In this document: piece by piece, positions 1 to 8,981 of the stretch
Layout: every line of letters begins with the position of its first letter
Position numbering within the stretch: the first letter of the stretch is position 1
Notes under the pieces: model-generated
Databases searched by the model: none
What the model was told of the DNA's origin: nothing
What the model saw: only the letters and a program-made list of their open reading frames with translations
Source: Spongiibacteraceae bacterium UBA5047
GTDB lineage: Bacteria > Pseudomonadota > Gammaproteobacteria > Pseudomonadales > Spongiibacteraceae
Assembly (NCBI GenBank): GCA_002415025.1
Contig: DIBR01000002.1
Span: 15,309 to 79,308 of the forward strand
DNA length: 64,000 bases
Direction of reading: 5' to 3'
Position numbers and translations under genes: made by a program

Positions 1-1995
1 CCAGCGGCGCAGTGCGCGGATATGTCGACCGGATATTTCACCGCTTCGGGTGACTTGTCTCTTGCCTCTACCAAAGGTGTGGCCGGATTTACGGTAAGCC
101 TGCACTATCCAATTCGCTTTATCCGGAAATATTTTGAGAATGATCCGACCGTGGGTGTGCGGCCGGGAGATGCCTTTCTGCTGAACGATGCCCACTACGG
201 AGGTATCCACAGCCCTGATCAACACCTGTTTATGCCGATCTTTCACGACGGTGAACTGGTTAGCTGGTGTGTTTGTGCCATGCACGAGGGAGAAATTGGT
301 GCGCGAGTGCCGGGCGGCATGGGCCCTACCATCGAGTCACCCTGGGATGAAGGATTGCGCGGATCACCCATGAAGGTTGTGGAAGAGTACGCGTTGAAAA
401 CTGACCTGGTGACCTTTCTGCAGAATAGTTGCCGAGAGCCCCAGACGATGTTGGCCGACTTGAAGGCACGGCTTGCGGCCTGTTGTCGGCTGGAGCGGCG
501 GGCAAAGGAATATATCGCGAAGTACGGTGCCGACGGAGTGATAGGTTTCCTCAGATCCAATGTGGAGTATATGCAGGAGGAAGGTCGCCGACGTATTGCC
601 GAACTTCCCGACGGCACGGTGCGTACCCAGTTCTTTATCGACGACACGATGAGAGAGCCGGCACTAATAAAGATTGTTTACGATTTTACGATCAAAGGCG
701 ACAAGGTAATGGTTGATCTGACGGGTAGCTCACCGGAGCTATTCAATCGTCCGATCAACAGTCTATTGTCGACTCAGGTATTGGGGGTGGCTATATCTTT
801 GGCACACCAGGTTTGGCCGGACATGCCCTGTGCACAGGCAATTATCGATTGCTTTGAGTTTGTGACTCAGCCTGGAACCATACCCGATTGCACCGATCAG
901 GTTCCCGTGGCTCTGTGCGTGCAGCCGATGTTCAAAATCATGACGGCGACGGAGATTGCCTTTTCAAAATTCTATTTCGGTTCACCGAAGCAGTACGGAA
1001 AAATCAAGGCAGGCTGGTTTAATCAACCTGCCGCGATTATTTACGGCGGGATCAATCAGCACAATGATTCGTGCGGGAATATGTGCGGTGATCTGAACGG
1101 TATGGCCGGCGGCGCGAAGTCTGATGGTGATGGCGAGCACAGCATTGCTCCCTGCTTTGGCGCGAATGTAGACATTGGAGAAAGCGAAGAAGCCGAAGAA
1201 AAACTGCCGTTTATCTACGCTATTTCCAAGCGAATCTGGCCCGGTAACTGCGGGTTTGGAAAATACCGTGGTGGGGCCGCGTACGAGTACGGCTTAATGC
1301 GGTTTGGCGAGCAGCCTTTTGGCTTCCAGACCTTCACCGCGGGATCCTATTTCCCCTCAACACAGGGGCTCTTCGGTGGCTACGCCTGTCCTACCTATGG
1401 CACAGCCAGAGTGCGTGGCAAAAACCTGTTTACGGTCATGAAGGAAGAGCCAAAACTCTTCGAAGCGTCCATGGCGAAAATTATGAACGACCAGGCTATA
1501 GAAGGAGCCGAATACAGCAGTCATTCCATGGCGGTTGCATTTGAGCTCTACCCTGAAGGCGAGCTGTTTATGACGAGCCAGGGCGGCGGCGGTGGCTATG
1601 GCGATGTCCTCGACCGAGAGCCGGAGCTGGTCATCAAAGACGTCGAAGAGGGCATTATTAATCACCAGACTGCACAATCGCTTTACGGTGTTATGTACGA
1701 CGAATCAACACTGGCGGTAGACGTCCTTGCTACCGAGAGCCAACGTGACGCCATTCGCAAGGGGAGAATTCGGCAGGGGAAAACTTGGACGGAGTTTGTC
1801 GCAGATCATGTTAACCCGGAACCACCTGAAGGCGTGCCCTTCTTTGGTAGCTGGAATGGTTCAAAGGAGCTCTATTGTGGGCCATTTGGCAAGGCCCTCC
1901 CCGGCAACCTTCCTCCGATAATGCTGCCGGATCCCAAAGACACGGAGATTGCGGCATTGAAAGCGAAGATTGCTGCTTTGCAATCCGCTGGTTAG
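1..1995 (+). CDS. HyuB-type subunit (hydantoinase B / acetone carboxylase alpha family), 5'-truncated by window edge
   Basis: The reading frame is open back to base 1, and the visible protein begins inside the conserved N-terminal region, so the true start lies upstream; the ATG at 22 is internal. The protein belongs to the hydantoinase B / oxoprolinase / acetone-acetophenone carboxylase superfamily: a GDAFLLNDAHYGG-like block near the start, the LTGSSP core segment around residue 235 of the visible part, and a glycine-rich GGGGGYGD segment near the C-terminus. In ketone carboxylases this subunit works with a HyuA-type ATPase in ATP-dependent carboxylation; in hydantoinases it opens imide rings. 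The gene 22 bp downstream encodes a protein of the right size for an accessory subunit, and a beta-keto-acid CoA ligase follows. That order favours a ketone-carboxylase role, which remains inference. The HyuA partner is expected upstream, outside the window. Confidence 0.85.
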   Translation, partial: PAAQCADMSTGYFTASGDLSLASTKGVAGFTVSLHYPIRFIRKYFENDPTVGVRPGDAFLLNDAHYGGIHSPDQHLFMPIFHDGELVSWCVCAMHEGEIGARVPGGMGPTIESPWDEGLRGSPMKVVEEYALKTDLVTFLQNSCREPQTMLADLKARLAACCRLERRAKEYIAKYGADGVIGFLRSNVEYMQEEGRRRIAELPDGTVRTQFFIDDTMREPALIKIVYDFTIKGDKVMVDLTGSSPELFNRPINSLLSTQVLGVAISLAHQVWPDMPCAQAIIDCFEFVTQPGTIPDCTDQVPVALCVQPMFKIMTATEIAFSKFYFGSPKQYGKIKAGWFNQPAAIIYGGINQHNDSCGNMCGDLNGMAGGAKSDGDGEHSIAPCFGANVDIGESEEAEEKLPFIYAISKRIWPGNCGFGKYRGGAAYEYGLMRFGEQPFGFQTFTAGSYFPSTQGLFGGYACPTYGTARVRGKNLFTVMKEEPKLFEASMAKIMNDQAIEGAEYSSHSMAVAFELYPEGELFMTSQGGGGGYGDVLDREPELVIKDVEEGIINHQTAQSLYGVMYDESTLAVDVLATESQRDAIRKGRIRQGKTWTEFVADHVNPEPPEGVPFFGSWNGSKELYCGPFGKALPGNLPPIMLPDPKDTEIAALKAKIAALQSAG

Positions 1996-2017
1996 AACAT
2001 CCTGAGAGGTAATCAAT

Positions 2018-2851
2018 ATGCAGGTATCGCAAGGCTACCAAACGTTGAAATCAAAGTTATGGCTAAACGGACATGCCTTCGCCGAGCATGTGTTATGTGA
2101 TGGCAGTCCGCTCTCCTGGGGCAAGCCCGCGGAATTTGCCGGCCAGTATCGTTCCTTGCAGGGAATAGTGACGGCAGATCGGTTGAATTTGCCTGTGCTG
2201 GGTTTTTTTGACGACTGGATACTACGAAATCCTCATATAGTTCAGCGCATGTCAGGCAAAAGCCGACTGCGGTTTGCGTTGAAGAAATTTTTGACGGACG
2301 AAGCGATGCGCGCTGAGCTCATCGACTTTGTCGCCGCCGTGTGTGCAATGGTGGAAGCCGAGATCTTTCTTGAGCTGCCGTCAAACAGCTCCCTGATAAT
2401 CTGGGCTCACTCACTGGCTAATCCAGGCGTAAATGTCAACGAAATGACAGACGTTGATATCGATTCGACATCGGTTTATCTGGCCGATACGGTGCGGCAG
2501 CTGAAGGCAACCGGGCTTGATGGAATCGTAGCGACGATCGCTGAAAAGGATGTCGAGGCTGGTGCTGAGGTGGAACTCTATAAGCCGCTGATAAATGTCG
2601 CAGAAAACTATCGCTGGGGATTTGCGTTTCGGCGACCGGGCTCCTCTGAGCAAGCATTCGATGGAGGTGACTATTGTGTTCTGGGTGCGTCGAATGGTGC
2701 GGATTCGAATAGTACCGTGCGCATGCTCGACCCGGGCTTCTGGCAGGCGCCTGTAGAATTAACGCTCGGTAGAGCAGCGTATTTTTACGCTGAGTTGCCG
2801 GCCTTTGTAGAGCCTGAAATAGTGCGTCGCGCTTTAACCATGCTGCGCTAA
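2018..2851 (+). CDS. Unrecognised 277-aa protein, possible accessory subunit of a ketone carboxylase
   Basis: The start is set by a GAGAGG ribosome binding site 8 bp before ATG 2018. There is no signal peptide, membrane segment or catalytic motif that I can name. The protein is acidic and mixed alpha/beta in character. It sits 22 bp after the HyuB-type subunit and 41 bp before an acetoacetyl-CoA-synthetase-family ligase, so the three genes form one operon. In Aromatoleum the acetophenone carboxylase operon (apc1-5) ends with a protein of about 34 kDa (Apc5) and is followed by a benzoylacetate-CoA ligase. Size, position and neighbours here match that order. Assignment as an Apc5-like subunit is inference from context and remembered size, not from a motif. 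Confidence 0.6.
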   Translation: MQVSQGYQTLKSKLWLNGHAFAEHVLCDGSPLSWGKPAEFAGQYRSLQGIVTADRLNLPVLGFFDDWILRNPHIVQRMSGKSRLRFALKKFLTDEAMRAELIDFVAAVCAMVEAEIFLELPSNSSLIIWAHSLANPGVNVNEMTDVDIDSTSVYLADTVRQLKATGLDGIVATIAEKDVEAGAEVELYKPLINVAENYRWGFAFRRPGSSEQAFDGGDYCVLGASNGADSNSTVRMLDPGFWQAPVELTLGRAAYFYAELPAFVEPEIVRRALTMLR

Positions 2852-2892
2852 TCCTCCTATTGATCAAATAATACTAGCTCAGGAAACAGGAT

Positions 2893-4884
2893 ATGACGGT
2901 ATTGGAAGGCGAAAAGCTATGGGCGCCGAGCACTGAATTCTTGCGCAGCAGCAATATGGCTGCATTCATGACGTGGCTGGCTGAAAATGAGGCGCAGGAA
3001 TTTAGCGATTACACAAGTTTGTGGCAATGGTCAGTCGAGTCACCCGAAGCATTCTGGGGTGCTATCTGGAACTACTTTGATATCTGCTCGGATCAACCTT
3101 TCAGCCAGATTATGAGTTCCCGCTCAATGACACCCGGCGTCAGCTGGTTTCAGGGCAGTCGGGTAAATTTTGCGGAACATATTCTGCGTCACGGCGGAGA
3201 TTCATCCGCAATTACGTCAATGGCCGAAGACGGGGAGATTCACAAGCTATCCTGGGATGAGCTCGCTTCCAAGGTCCGAAGAGTCGCAAGCTATTTGCGG
3301 ACCATGGGCGTCCAACCCGGTGATGCGGTGAGCGCTATTCTACCAAACAGGCCGGAAACGGTGGTTGCGATGCTGGCGACTATCAGCGTCGGCGCCATCT
3401 GGAGTATTGCAGCGCCGGAGTTTGGCAGACAGGCCATAGTAGATCGTCTTGGTCAGGTAAAACCCAGGCTGATGTTTATCGCAGATGGTTACCGGTTTGG
3501 TGGCAGTGATTTTGATCGCACGGGATTGGTTACCGAGATTCTGACGGACCTGCCCTCGGTGGAGAACCTGGTGATCCTCGACTTTATCGGGCTGTCAGAA
3601 CGCTACGAGGCCTCCATTCCAACTCATACCTGGGGCGCGGTGGTGGCCCAGGACGATCCCGGGCCGAAGGCTTTTGAATTTGAGCGCGTCGAAAATGATC
3701 ATCCTCTATGGTATGTGTTTTCGTCCGGTACTACGGGTTTGCCGAAGGCAATCGCACACTCCCATATAGGGGTGTTGGTCGAAATGCTTAAATTCATGTC
3801 GCTGCATATGAATCTAAAGCCCGGTGACGCCAGTTTTTTCTACACCACAACAGGTTGGGTGATGTTCAACCTGGTTGTTGGAATGCTGCTGTCGGGGGCC
3901 GGCATAATTCTTTACGATGGGCACCCGGCGTATCCTGCAGCGGATGTGCTTTGGGCTCTTGCAGACAGGAGTGGGGCGACGCACTTTGGCGCGAGCCCTA
4001 CCTATGTGCAGTTGATGGAGAAGCAGGGGGTTGTGCCCAAATCGAGCTATGGGCTGGAACGCCTTAATACCATACTCGTAGGTGGTTCACCTTCCCTGCC
4101 AACGACATTTAACTGGTTTTACCAAAACGTTAAACAGGACCTTTGGGTTACCTCCCAGAGTGGCGGGACCGAGATTGCCAGTGCGTTTGTCGCTGCGACG
4201 CCGACGCAGCCGGTTTACGCCGCCGAAATTCAGGCCAGAGCACTTGGCATGTCTGTTTATTGCTCCGACGACTCGGGAACGCAATGTTTGACAGGGGAGG
4301 TGGGTGAACTCGTCTGTGATCTTCCTTTCCCGTCGATGCCTCTCTATTTTCTGGGCGATGAGAGCGGAGAGCGTTATCAAGAGTCTTACTTCGCGGATTT
4401 TCCCGGGCTCTGGCGGCACGGAGATTTTATCAAGATCAATGAGCGAGGAGGTTGTTACATCTATGGTAGATCGGATGCAACGCTTAACCGCTATGGCGTC
4501 AGAATTGGCACTTCCGAAATATACAAAGCGGTAGAGTCTATCGAATCCGTTGAAGACAGCCTCATTGTCTGTATTGAACAACCTGATGGCAATTTCTTCA
4601 TGCCCCTGTTCATTCAACTTTCGCCGGAACAAGAGCTGACGGAAAATTTTCGCAATCAGATAAACGACATTCTACGAAAAAATTGTTCGCCCCGGCATGT
4701 CCCTGATGAAATTCATCAAGTGCCGGATATTCCTTACACACTTACGGGAAAGAAACTGGAAGTTCCTGTTCGGAAAATACTCATGGGAGCCGACCCTGAA
4801 AAGGTGCTCAGCACCGGCTCGATGAAAAATCCGGATGCGATGGGTTACTACCTACAGTTTGCGAACGCCATGAAGCAAGGCTGA
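2893..4884 (+). CDS. Acetoacetate--CoA ligase family protein (AacS/benzoylacetate-CoA-ligase type)
   Basis: This 663-aa class I adenylate-forming enzyme has the long N-terminal extension of the acetoacetyl-CoA synthetase family (LWAPSTEFL, a WSVES segment and VNFAEHIL). The phosphate-binding loop SSGTTGLPKAI lies near residue 275, the GDFIK...GRSDATLNRYGVRIG block near 510-545, and the C-terminal catalytic lysine region TLTGKKLEVP near 615. The family converts a beta-keto acid, ATP and CoA to the beta-ketoacyl-CoA, which thiolases then cleave. Directly behind a ketone-carboxylase-like operon it would activate the beta-keto acid product. That product could be acetoacetate or a larger one such as benzoylacetate; the sequence alone does not decide. 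The SD AGGA precedes ATG 2893. Confidence 0.88.
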   Translation: MTVLEGEKLWAPSTEFLRSSNMAAFMTWLAENEAQEFSDYTSLWQWSVESPEAFWGAIWNYFDICSDQPFSQIMSSRSMTPGVSWFQGSRVNFAEHILRHGGDSSAITSMAEDGEIHKLSWDELASKVRRVASYLRTMGVQPGDAVSAILPNRPETVVAMLATISVGAIWSIAAPEFGRQAIVDRLGQVKPRLMFIADGYRFGGSDFDRTGLVTEILTDLPSVENLVILDFIGLSERYEASIPTHTWGAVVAQDDPGPKAFEFERVENDHPLWYVFSSGTTGLPKAIAHSHIGVLVEMLKFMSLHMNLKPGDASFFYTTTGWVMFNLVVGMLLSGAGIILYDGHPAYPAADVLWALADRSGATHFGASPTYVQLMEKQGVVPKSSYGLERLNTILVGGSPSLPTTFNWFYQNVKQDLWVTSQSGGTEIASAFVAATPTQPVYAAEIQARALGMSVYCSDDSGTQCLTGEVGELVCDLPFPSMPLYFLGDESGERYQESYFADFPGLWRHGDFIKINERGGCYIYGRSDATLNRYGVRIGTSEIYKAVESIESVEDSLIVCIEQPDGNFFMPLFIQLSPEQELTENFRNQINDILRKNCSPRHVPDEIHQVPDIPYTLTGKKLEVPVRKILMGADPEKVLSTGSMKNPDAMGYYLQFANAMKQG

Positions 4885-5028
4885 CAGTATGACTCAAACC
4901 CCGAATTCAAATACTGCTCAATCGGGTAGTGCCTATCCGGTTGGCGGCTGGCTAGGATAAACATATGGATGCGTCTCGAAATGGTATCAGGGCGCGGGCT
5001 AAAGAAAAATAAAGTGGAGAATAATAGC

Positions 5029-7485
5029 GTGGAACCCAATCATAAGAAGTTTGTGGTGCGCAGGGCGGCTTGCTCGTTAGCGCTCCTGATGGTGACAGCA
5101 TCAGCGTTCTCTCAAGCTAATGGATCTCTGGAAAAGCCCAATCGGGCGCGCAATGCTCTGCTGGAGGAGGTTGTTGTTACCGCCCAGCGGCGTGAGGAAA
5201 ACCTTAACGACGTGCCCATCGCAGTCACGGCTCTCAATAGTGATCAGATGGCTACCCTGGGTGTCACCGATACACGGGATCTGAACATCGTCGTTCCAGG
5301 GTTTTCGGCATCGCCGGGAGGCTATGGTACGCCAGTTTATACTTTACGCGGTGTGGGCTTTCCTGACTCTACGTATTTCGCCAGCCCGACGACCGGGGTG
5401 TACATCGATGAGGTTAGTTTGCCTTACTCGATTATGTCCAAGGGGCCCAATTTCGACATGCAGCGGCTGGAGGTGCTCAAGGGGCCGCAAGGAACATTGT
5501 ATGGGCGAAGTACCACGGGTGGCGCTATTAATTATATAGCCGAAAAACCCACTCAGGAAAATGCTTTTGGCGTAACCGCGACCTACGGTAAGTATGATCT
5601 TGTGGATATCGAGGGCTACGTCAGCGGGTCGCTTACAGACACGCTTTCCTTTCGACTGGCTGGACGTAGTATCCGCCAGGGCGAGCCATGGCAGTACAGC
5701 AATACAAACCCCGACAACGAGCTGGGTGAAAAAGACCGGTATGGCATCCGCGGCATTGTTGACTGGGAGGTGACAAGCAGACTCTCGGCAAGGCTTATGC
5801 TGGCAATGTGGCGGGATACCGGAGATAGTCAGGCGGGACAACCCGTGTACTTCAATGCACAGAACCCGACAAGCGAGTTGCTGACGTCGCAGAATGTGCG
5901 GGATTATCCCTTTATTCCAAATAGCGATGATCCGCGAGCTGCCGAATTTTGCAAGGGCCATCCCAGTTGTGTTGACGTCAACGGAAACCCCTACGATTTT
6001 ACCAACGATGAAACGTTTCGACAGGCGTCAGTCCGGCTGTCGTGGCTGATCTCCGATTCTGTGGAGGCAATTGTGCTCGCTTCTATTAACAAGTTTGAAG
6101 CTGATGGCACCGAAACCTCTTCATCCTATAACGAGCGCCACATTGAAACGCAACTCTTTTCTAATATCGAGAACATCGACGTCGAATTTCGGCTCGCGGG
6201 AACATCTGAGTTGATGGACGGCGCCGTAAACTGGATGGTAGGCCTGCACGCCACTCCGCACGAAGAGGGTTCCGATTATCGTCTCTTTGGCGCCAGTGAC
6301 AACAACAGCGTGTTTTATGTTGTTCCCGGCGTGGGGGTTTTGCCTGGCTTTGATGATGTGAGTCTGCTGGGAAGCTATTACTATGGCGATGGTTATATGG
6401 ACTACGAATCAAAGTCGGCATTTGGCAACTTTGAATGGCAATTTACCAGCACCCTGAAAGTGACTGCCGGTGCACGCTATACAGATGAAGAGCGCTCTTT
6501 CAATGGCTGTTTGGGTGATGATGCTCGCGACAACAACACCAACGTCAACTTACTCTTTAGCGCACTTTCCTTGCAACGTGCGCTTCAGACCGGATCGCTC
6601 CCCGATATGACAAGTCCAGGAGAATGTATATCCCTGTCGCGTGAGGGCAGTTTTGATCGCTTTAGCGATACGCTTGCAGAGGACAGCCTTTCATGGCGTC
6701 TCGTGGGCGACTGGACGCCCTCTGACAGCGTGCTGGTCTATCTGTCGCGTTCGCGCGGATTCAAGTCCGGTAGCTTCCCTGTGACAAATACTACTGACCA
6801 GAGTCAATACGAGCCAGCGGTGCAAGAGCAAGTAGATGCTTACGAGGTTGGCGGGAAATTGAGTTTCTTTGATCGGCGCCTGCAGATCAACAGCGCTGTG
6901 TTTTACTATGACTATATTGATAAGCAACTGTTTTCCAGAATCCAGGATCCATTGTTTGGCTCCTTACCGCAGCTCCAGAATGCGCCGTCTTCGGTTGTTC
7001 GTGGTGCAGAGCTGGAAATATCAGGATCGCCCTTCGAAGGGCTCTACCTCTCAGCAGCCGGGGCCTATATAGATACCGAGGTGAAAGAGTTTCCGGGCGC
7101 TTTTAATACACGCGGCGAACCTGCAGACCTTACCGGCAGAGCGTTTAATTACTCACCGAAGGTATCCTATACGCTGCTGGCAGATTACGGTTTCCCGGTT
7201 GGTGATCACTACACGGCAGGATTTGGGATTGATTACAGCTATAAGGATGAGACCAACTCCACGCTCGATGGTGATCCGTTCTTCCAGCACAATGATTTCG
7301 GCATTCTGAATGCGAGGCTGAGATTTGGTCGAACTGATGGGATTTGGGGCGTGACACTCTACGGCCGGAATATCAGGAGTCAGTACGCGATTACCGGCCA
7401 TGCGCAGGTCGTCAGTGACATTGTCACCCGCTATGTTGCAGAGCCGGAAATGTATGGTATTACCCTAGACTACCGCTACGACTAG
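5029..7485 (+). CDS. TonB-dependent receptor
   Basis: Outer-membrane beta-barrel receptor of 819 aa. I chose the GTG at 5029 because GGAG lies 9 bp upstream and the product then begins with a basic segment and a signal peptide ending ASAFSQA; frame codons back to 4969 are also open. A TonB-box-like segment EEVVVTAQRREE is followed by the plug domain (VPIAVTALNSDQM, LRGVGFPDS, VLKGPQGTLYGRSTTGGAI) and then the barrel. This is the IroN/FyuA-like type common in marine and sphingomonad-like degraders of hydrophobic compounds. It stands 144 bp after the keto-acid ligase and is followed by a strong terminator, so it may close the ketone-catabolic operon. Uptake of the operon's substrate is likely but unproven. 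Confidence 0.93.
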   Translation: MEPNHKKFVVRRAACSLALLMVTASAFSQANGSLEKPNRARNALLEEVVVTAQRREENLNDVPIAVTALNSDQMATLGVTDTRDLNIVVPGFSASPGGYGTPVYTLRGVGFPDSTYFASPTTGVYIDEVSLPYSIMSKGPNFDMQRLEVLKGPQGTLYGRSTTGGAINYIAEKPTQENAFGVTATYGKYDLVDIEGYVSGSLTDTLSFRLAGRSIRQGEPWQYSNTNPDNELGEKDRYGIRGIVDWEVTSRLSARLMLAMWRDTGDSQAGQPVYFNAQNPTSELLTSQNVRDYPFIPNSDDPRAAEFCKGHPSCVDVNGNPYDFTNDETFRQASVRLSWLISDSVEAIVLASINKFEADGTETSSSYNERHIETQLFSNIENIDVEFRLAGTSELMDGAVNWMVGLHATPHEEGSDYRLFGASDNNSVFYVVPGVGVLPGFDDVSLLGSYYYGDGYMDYESKSAFGNFEWQFTSTLKVTAGARYTDEERSFNGCLGDDARDNNTNVNLLFSALSLQRALQTGSLPDMTSPGECISLSREGSFDRFSDTLAEDSLSWRLVGDWTPSDSVLVYLSRSRGFKSGSFPVTNTTDQSQYEPAVQEQVDAYEVGGKLSFFDRRLQINSAVFYYDYIDKQLFSRIQDPLFGSLPQLQNAPSSVVRGAELEISGSPFEGLYLSAAGAYIDTEVKEFPGAFNTRGEPADLTGRAFNYSPKVSYTLLADYGFPVGDHYTAGFGIDYSYKDETNSTLDGDPFFQHNDFGILNARLRFGRTDGIWGVTLYGRNIRSQYAITGHAQVVSDIVTRYVAEPEMYGITLDYRYD

Positions 7486-7549
7486 ACGACATGTTTGGCC
7501 GATGTTGGTTGGAAGGGGCTTCAGGATCGTTACTGTAGTGTTGTTGCTT

Positions 7550-7573
7550 GCCCGGTTTGCGCCGGGCTTTTTT
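7550..7573 (+). terminator. Rho-independent terminator after the TonB receptor
   Basis: A perfect 6-bp G+C stem (GCCCGG/CCGGGC) with a TTTGCG loop is followed at once by six T residues. It lies 65 bp after the TonB-dependent receptor stop codon and ends that transcription unit. Confidence 0.9.
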
Positions 7574-8042
7574 GCGAATACCCTCAGGCTGCGCTTTGGC
7601 TATATCCATAGCTTAGGTAATTGTTAGCGACATTTGCCACCGCGCTAAGAATTTTCGCAGAAACGTCTGGAATATTTCGTAGTCTTCCCCGTCAAGTAGA
7701 CAGTTCAAAAGTAGAGTTTCCAGCAATTTTTTGCCGCGCTTCCAGCGGCGTCATATTGTCGAGCGACGGGGTCAGGTTATTGATCTTTCATTTTATAACG
7801 GGAGTAAGGTCGGCTCCCGCAAGCGAAATGGCGCCACTCTTGCTCCTCGGCAAATAGAAGACGGAAGATTTTTTAAAAATAGAACAATGGTCCGGGGCGA
7901 CAAATAGTTTTGCAGAGGTAATACCCTGCCGCATCAAGCAAAGCAACGAATTGCCGCGTACAAAGGCAGAATTGCGCTACAGCCGCGTGAACCCTGAAAA
8001 TCTGTTACTGTAGAATTACCTCAACGTTATGGAGAAATGATC
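7574..8042. other. Intergenic stretch without a supported gene
   Basis: About 470 bp between the terminator and the ferritin-like gene. The only open frame (7621-7857) has no ribosome binding site and low-complexity content. The segment at 7770-7800 (ggggtcaggttattgatct and flank) resembles leftovers often seen beside small transposase genes, but no transposase remains. The promoter of the ferritin-like gene should lie in the last 150 bp; I cannot fix its boxes. Confidence 0.5.
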
Positions 8043-8330
8043 ATGTCCAACGAGGGCTATCACGAACCAATCGATGAACTTAGCGATGCAACCCGGGATA
8101 TGCACCGGGCCATTACCTCGCTGATGGAAGAGCTTGAAGCGGTAGACTGGTACAACCAGAGAGTTGATGCCTGTAAGGATAAAGAACTAAAGGCAATACT
8201 TGAGCACAACCGGGATGAAGAAAAGGAGCACGCTGCAATGGTGCTTGAATGGATACGGCGGCAAGACCCGCGGTTTGACAAAGAGCTGAAGGACTATCTT
8301 TTTACTGACAAATCCATTGCCCACAAGTAA
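8043..8330 (+). CDS. Encapsulated-ferritin-like protein (EncFtn family), stand-alone
   Basis: A 95-aa four-helix-type half ferritin. GGAG at 8031 lies 8 bp before ATG 8043, so I prefer this start over ATG 8037, which would be only 2 bp from the SD. The sequence has MEELEAVDWY and NRDEEKEHAAM, closely matching Rhodospirillum rubrum EncFtn as I remember it. Counted from ATG 8037, the metal ligands Glu32, Tyr39, Glu62 and His65 and the second-site residues Glu31, Glu34 and Trp38 all fall at the same numbers. EncFtn forms a decameric ferroxidase that normally oxidises iron inside an encapsulin nanocompartment. Here the protein ends right after the ferroxidase core (YLFTDKSIAHK), with no C-terminal targeting peptide, and no encapsulin gene is nearby. 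Confidence 0.9.
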   Translation: MSNEGYHEPIDELSDATRDMHRAITSLMEELEAVDWYNQRVDACKDKELKAILEHNRDEEKEHAAMVLEWIRRQDPRFDKELKDYLFTDKSIAHK

Positions 8331-8388
8331 ATAGCAGGTCGCCCCTTTTTGTTTTCGCCGGGGTAATGCCCGGCACAGGAGGAGTTAC

Positions 8389-8934
8389 ATGGTTGTAAGA
8401 AAAAAGTACAACCGGGAAGACTTGGTGATACGCAAAGCCAAGGATGATGACCTTCCGGTGCTCGTGGATTTTCTCGTCAAACTGGCGCTTCATGTGGCTG
8501 GCCCACCCTCGCAAAAGCTAAAGAAAAAAGAACGAAAACGCCTGCTGGATTTTCTCGCCTCGGCCTTGTCAGATAAAGACAAACTGGTGGTGGTTGCCGA
8601 ACTCCCCGATGCCGGTCTGGTAGGTATGGCCTACATCTATATCTGGCGCAGCCAGGGCATATGGGAACAAGCGGGCGATCACGAGTTCAGCTCTGGCATT
8701 ATCGATGATATCTGGGTGGAGCCAGCCTTTCGCAAGTTGGGTATTTTCAGTGCCATGCTACGGGAGCTGATTGCATTTGCTGAAAGCAGGGCTGTACCGG
8801 AGCTCATTCTCGAGTACGCTATTTCCAACAAGGAAGCCGACGCTACCTGGAAGCGCCTGGGCTTTCAGGTGACCGGCGTGCGCGCTGCGGCCTTTACCAG
8901 TTTGGTAAAAGAAAAGCTGGAAGCGGGCGCGTAG
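8389..8934 (+). CDS. GNAT-family N-acetyltransferase
   Basis: A 181-aa single-domain acetyltransferase. A strong SD (AGGAGG) stands 7-8 bp before ATG 8389. The acetyl-CoA-binding motif A is visible as DDIWVEPAFRKLGIFSAML near residue 105-123, with the Arg/Lys-x-Gly-x turn slightly degenerate (RKLGIF). The typical WKRLGF segment follows at the C-terminal side. The N-terminal part carries a lysine/arginine-rich stretch (KLKKKERKR) that is unusual for the fold and may contact an acidic partner. It lies 58 bp after the ferritin-like gene and 47 bp before a histone-deacetylase-family gene. An acetyltransferase beside a deacetylase suggests opposing steps on a shared protein or polyamine substrate; this is inference. 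Confidence 0.85.
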   Translation: MVVRKKYNREDLVIRKAKDDDLPVLVDFLVKLALHVAGPPSQKLKKKERKRLLDFLASALSDKDKLVVVAELPDAGLVGMAYIYIWRSQGIWEQAGDHEFSSGIIDDIWVEPAFRKLGIFSAMLRELIAFAESRAVPELILEYAISNKEADATWKRLGFQVTGVRAAAFTSLVKEKLEAGA

Positions 8935-8981
8935 AGCGAGCGAAGATACGCTGGAAATTGTGGTCGGGCAGGAGGTGTTCA

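Noticed and set aside
4889..4960. 23-codon open frame just after the CoA ligase stop
   Set aside because: Too short and without a convincing ribosome site; it could be the relic of a lost gene start, but this cannot be supported.
7621..7857. Possible 78-aa gene in the gap after the terminator
   Set aside because: No ribosome site and no recognisable family; the sequence looks like decayed non-coding DNA.
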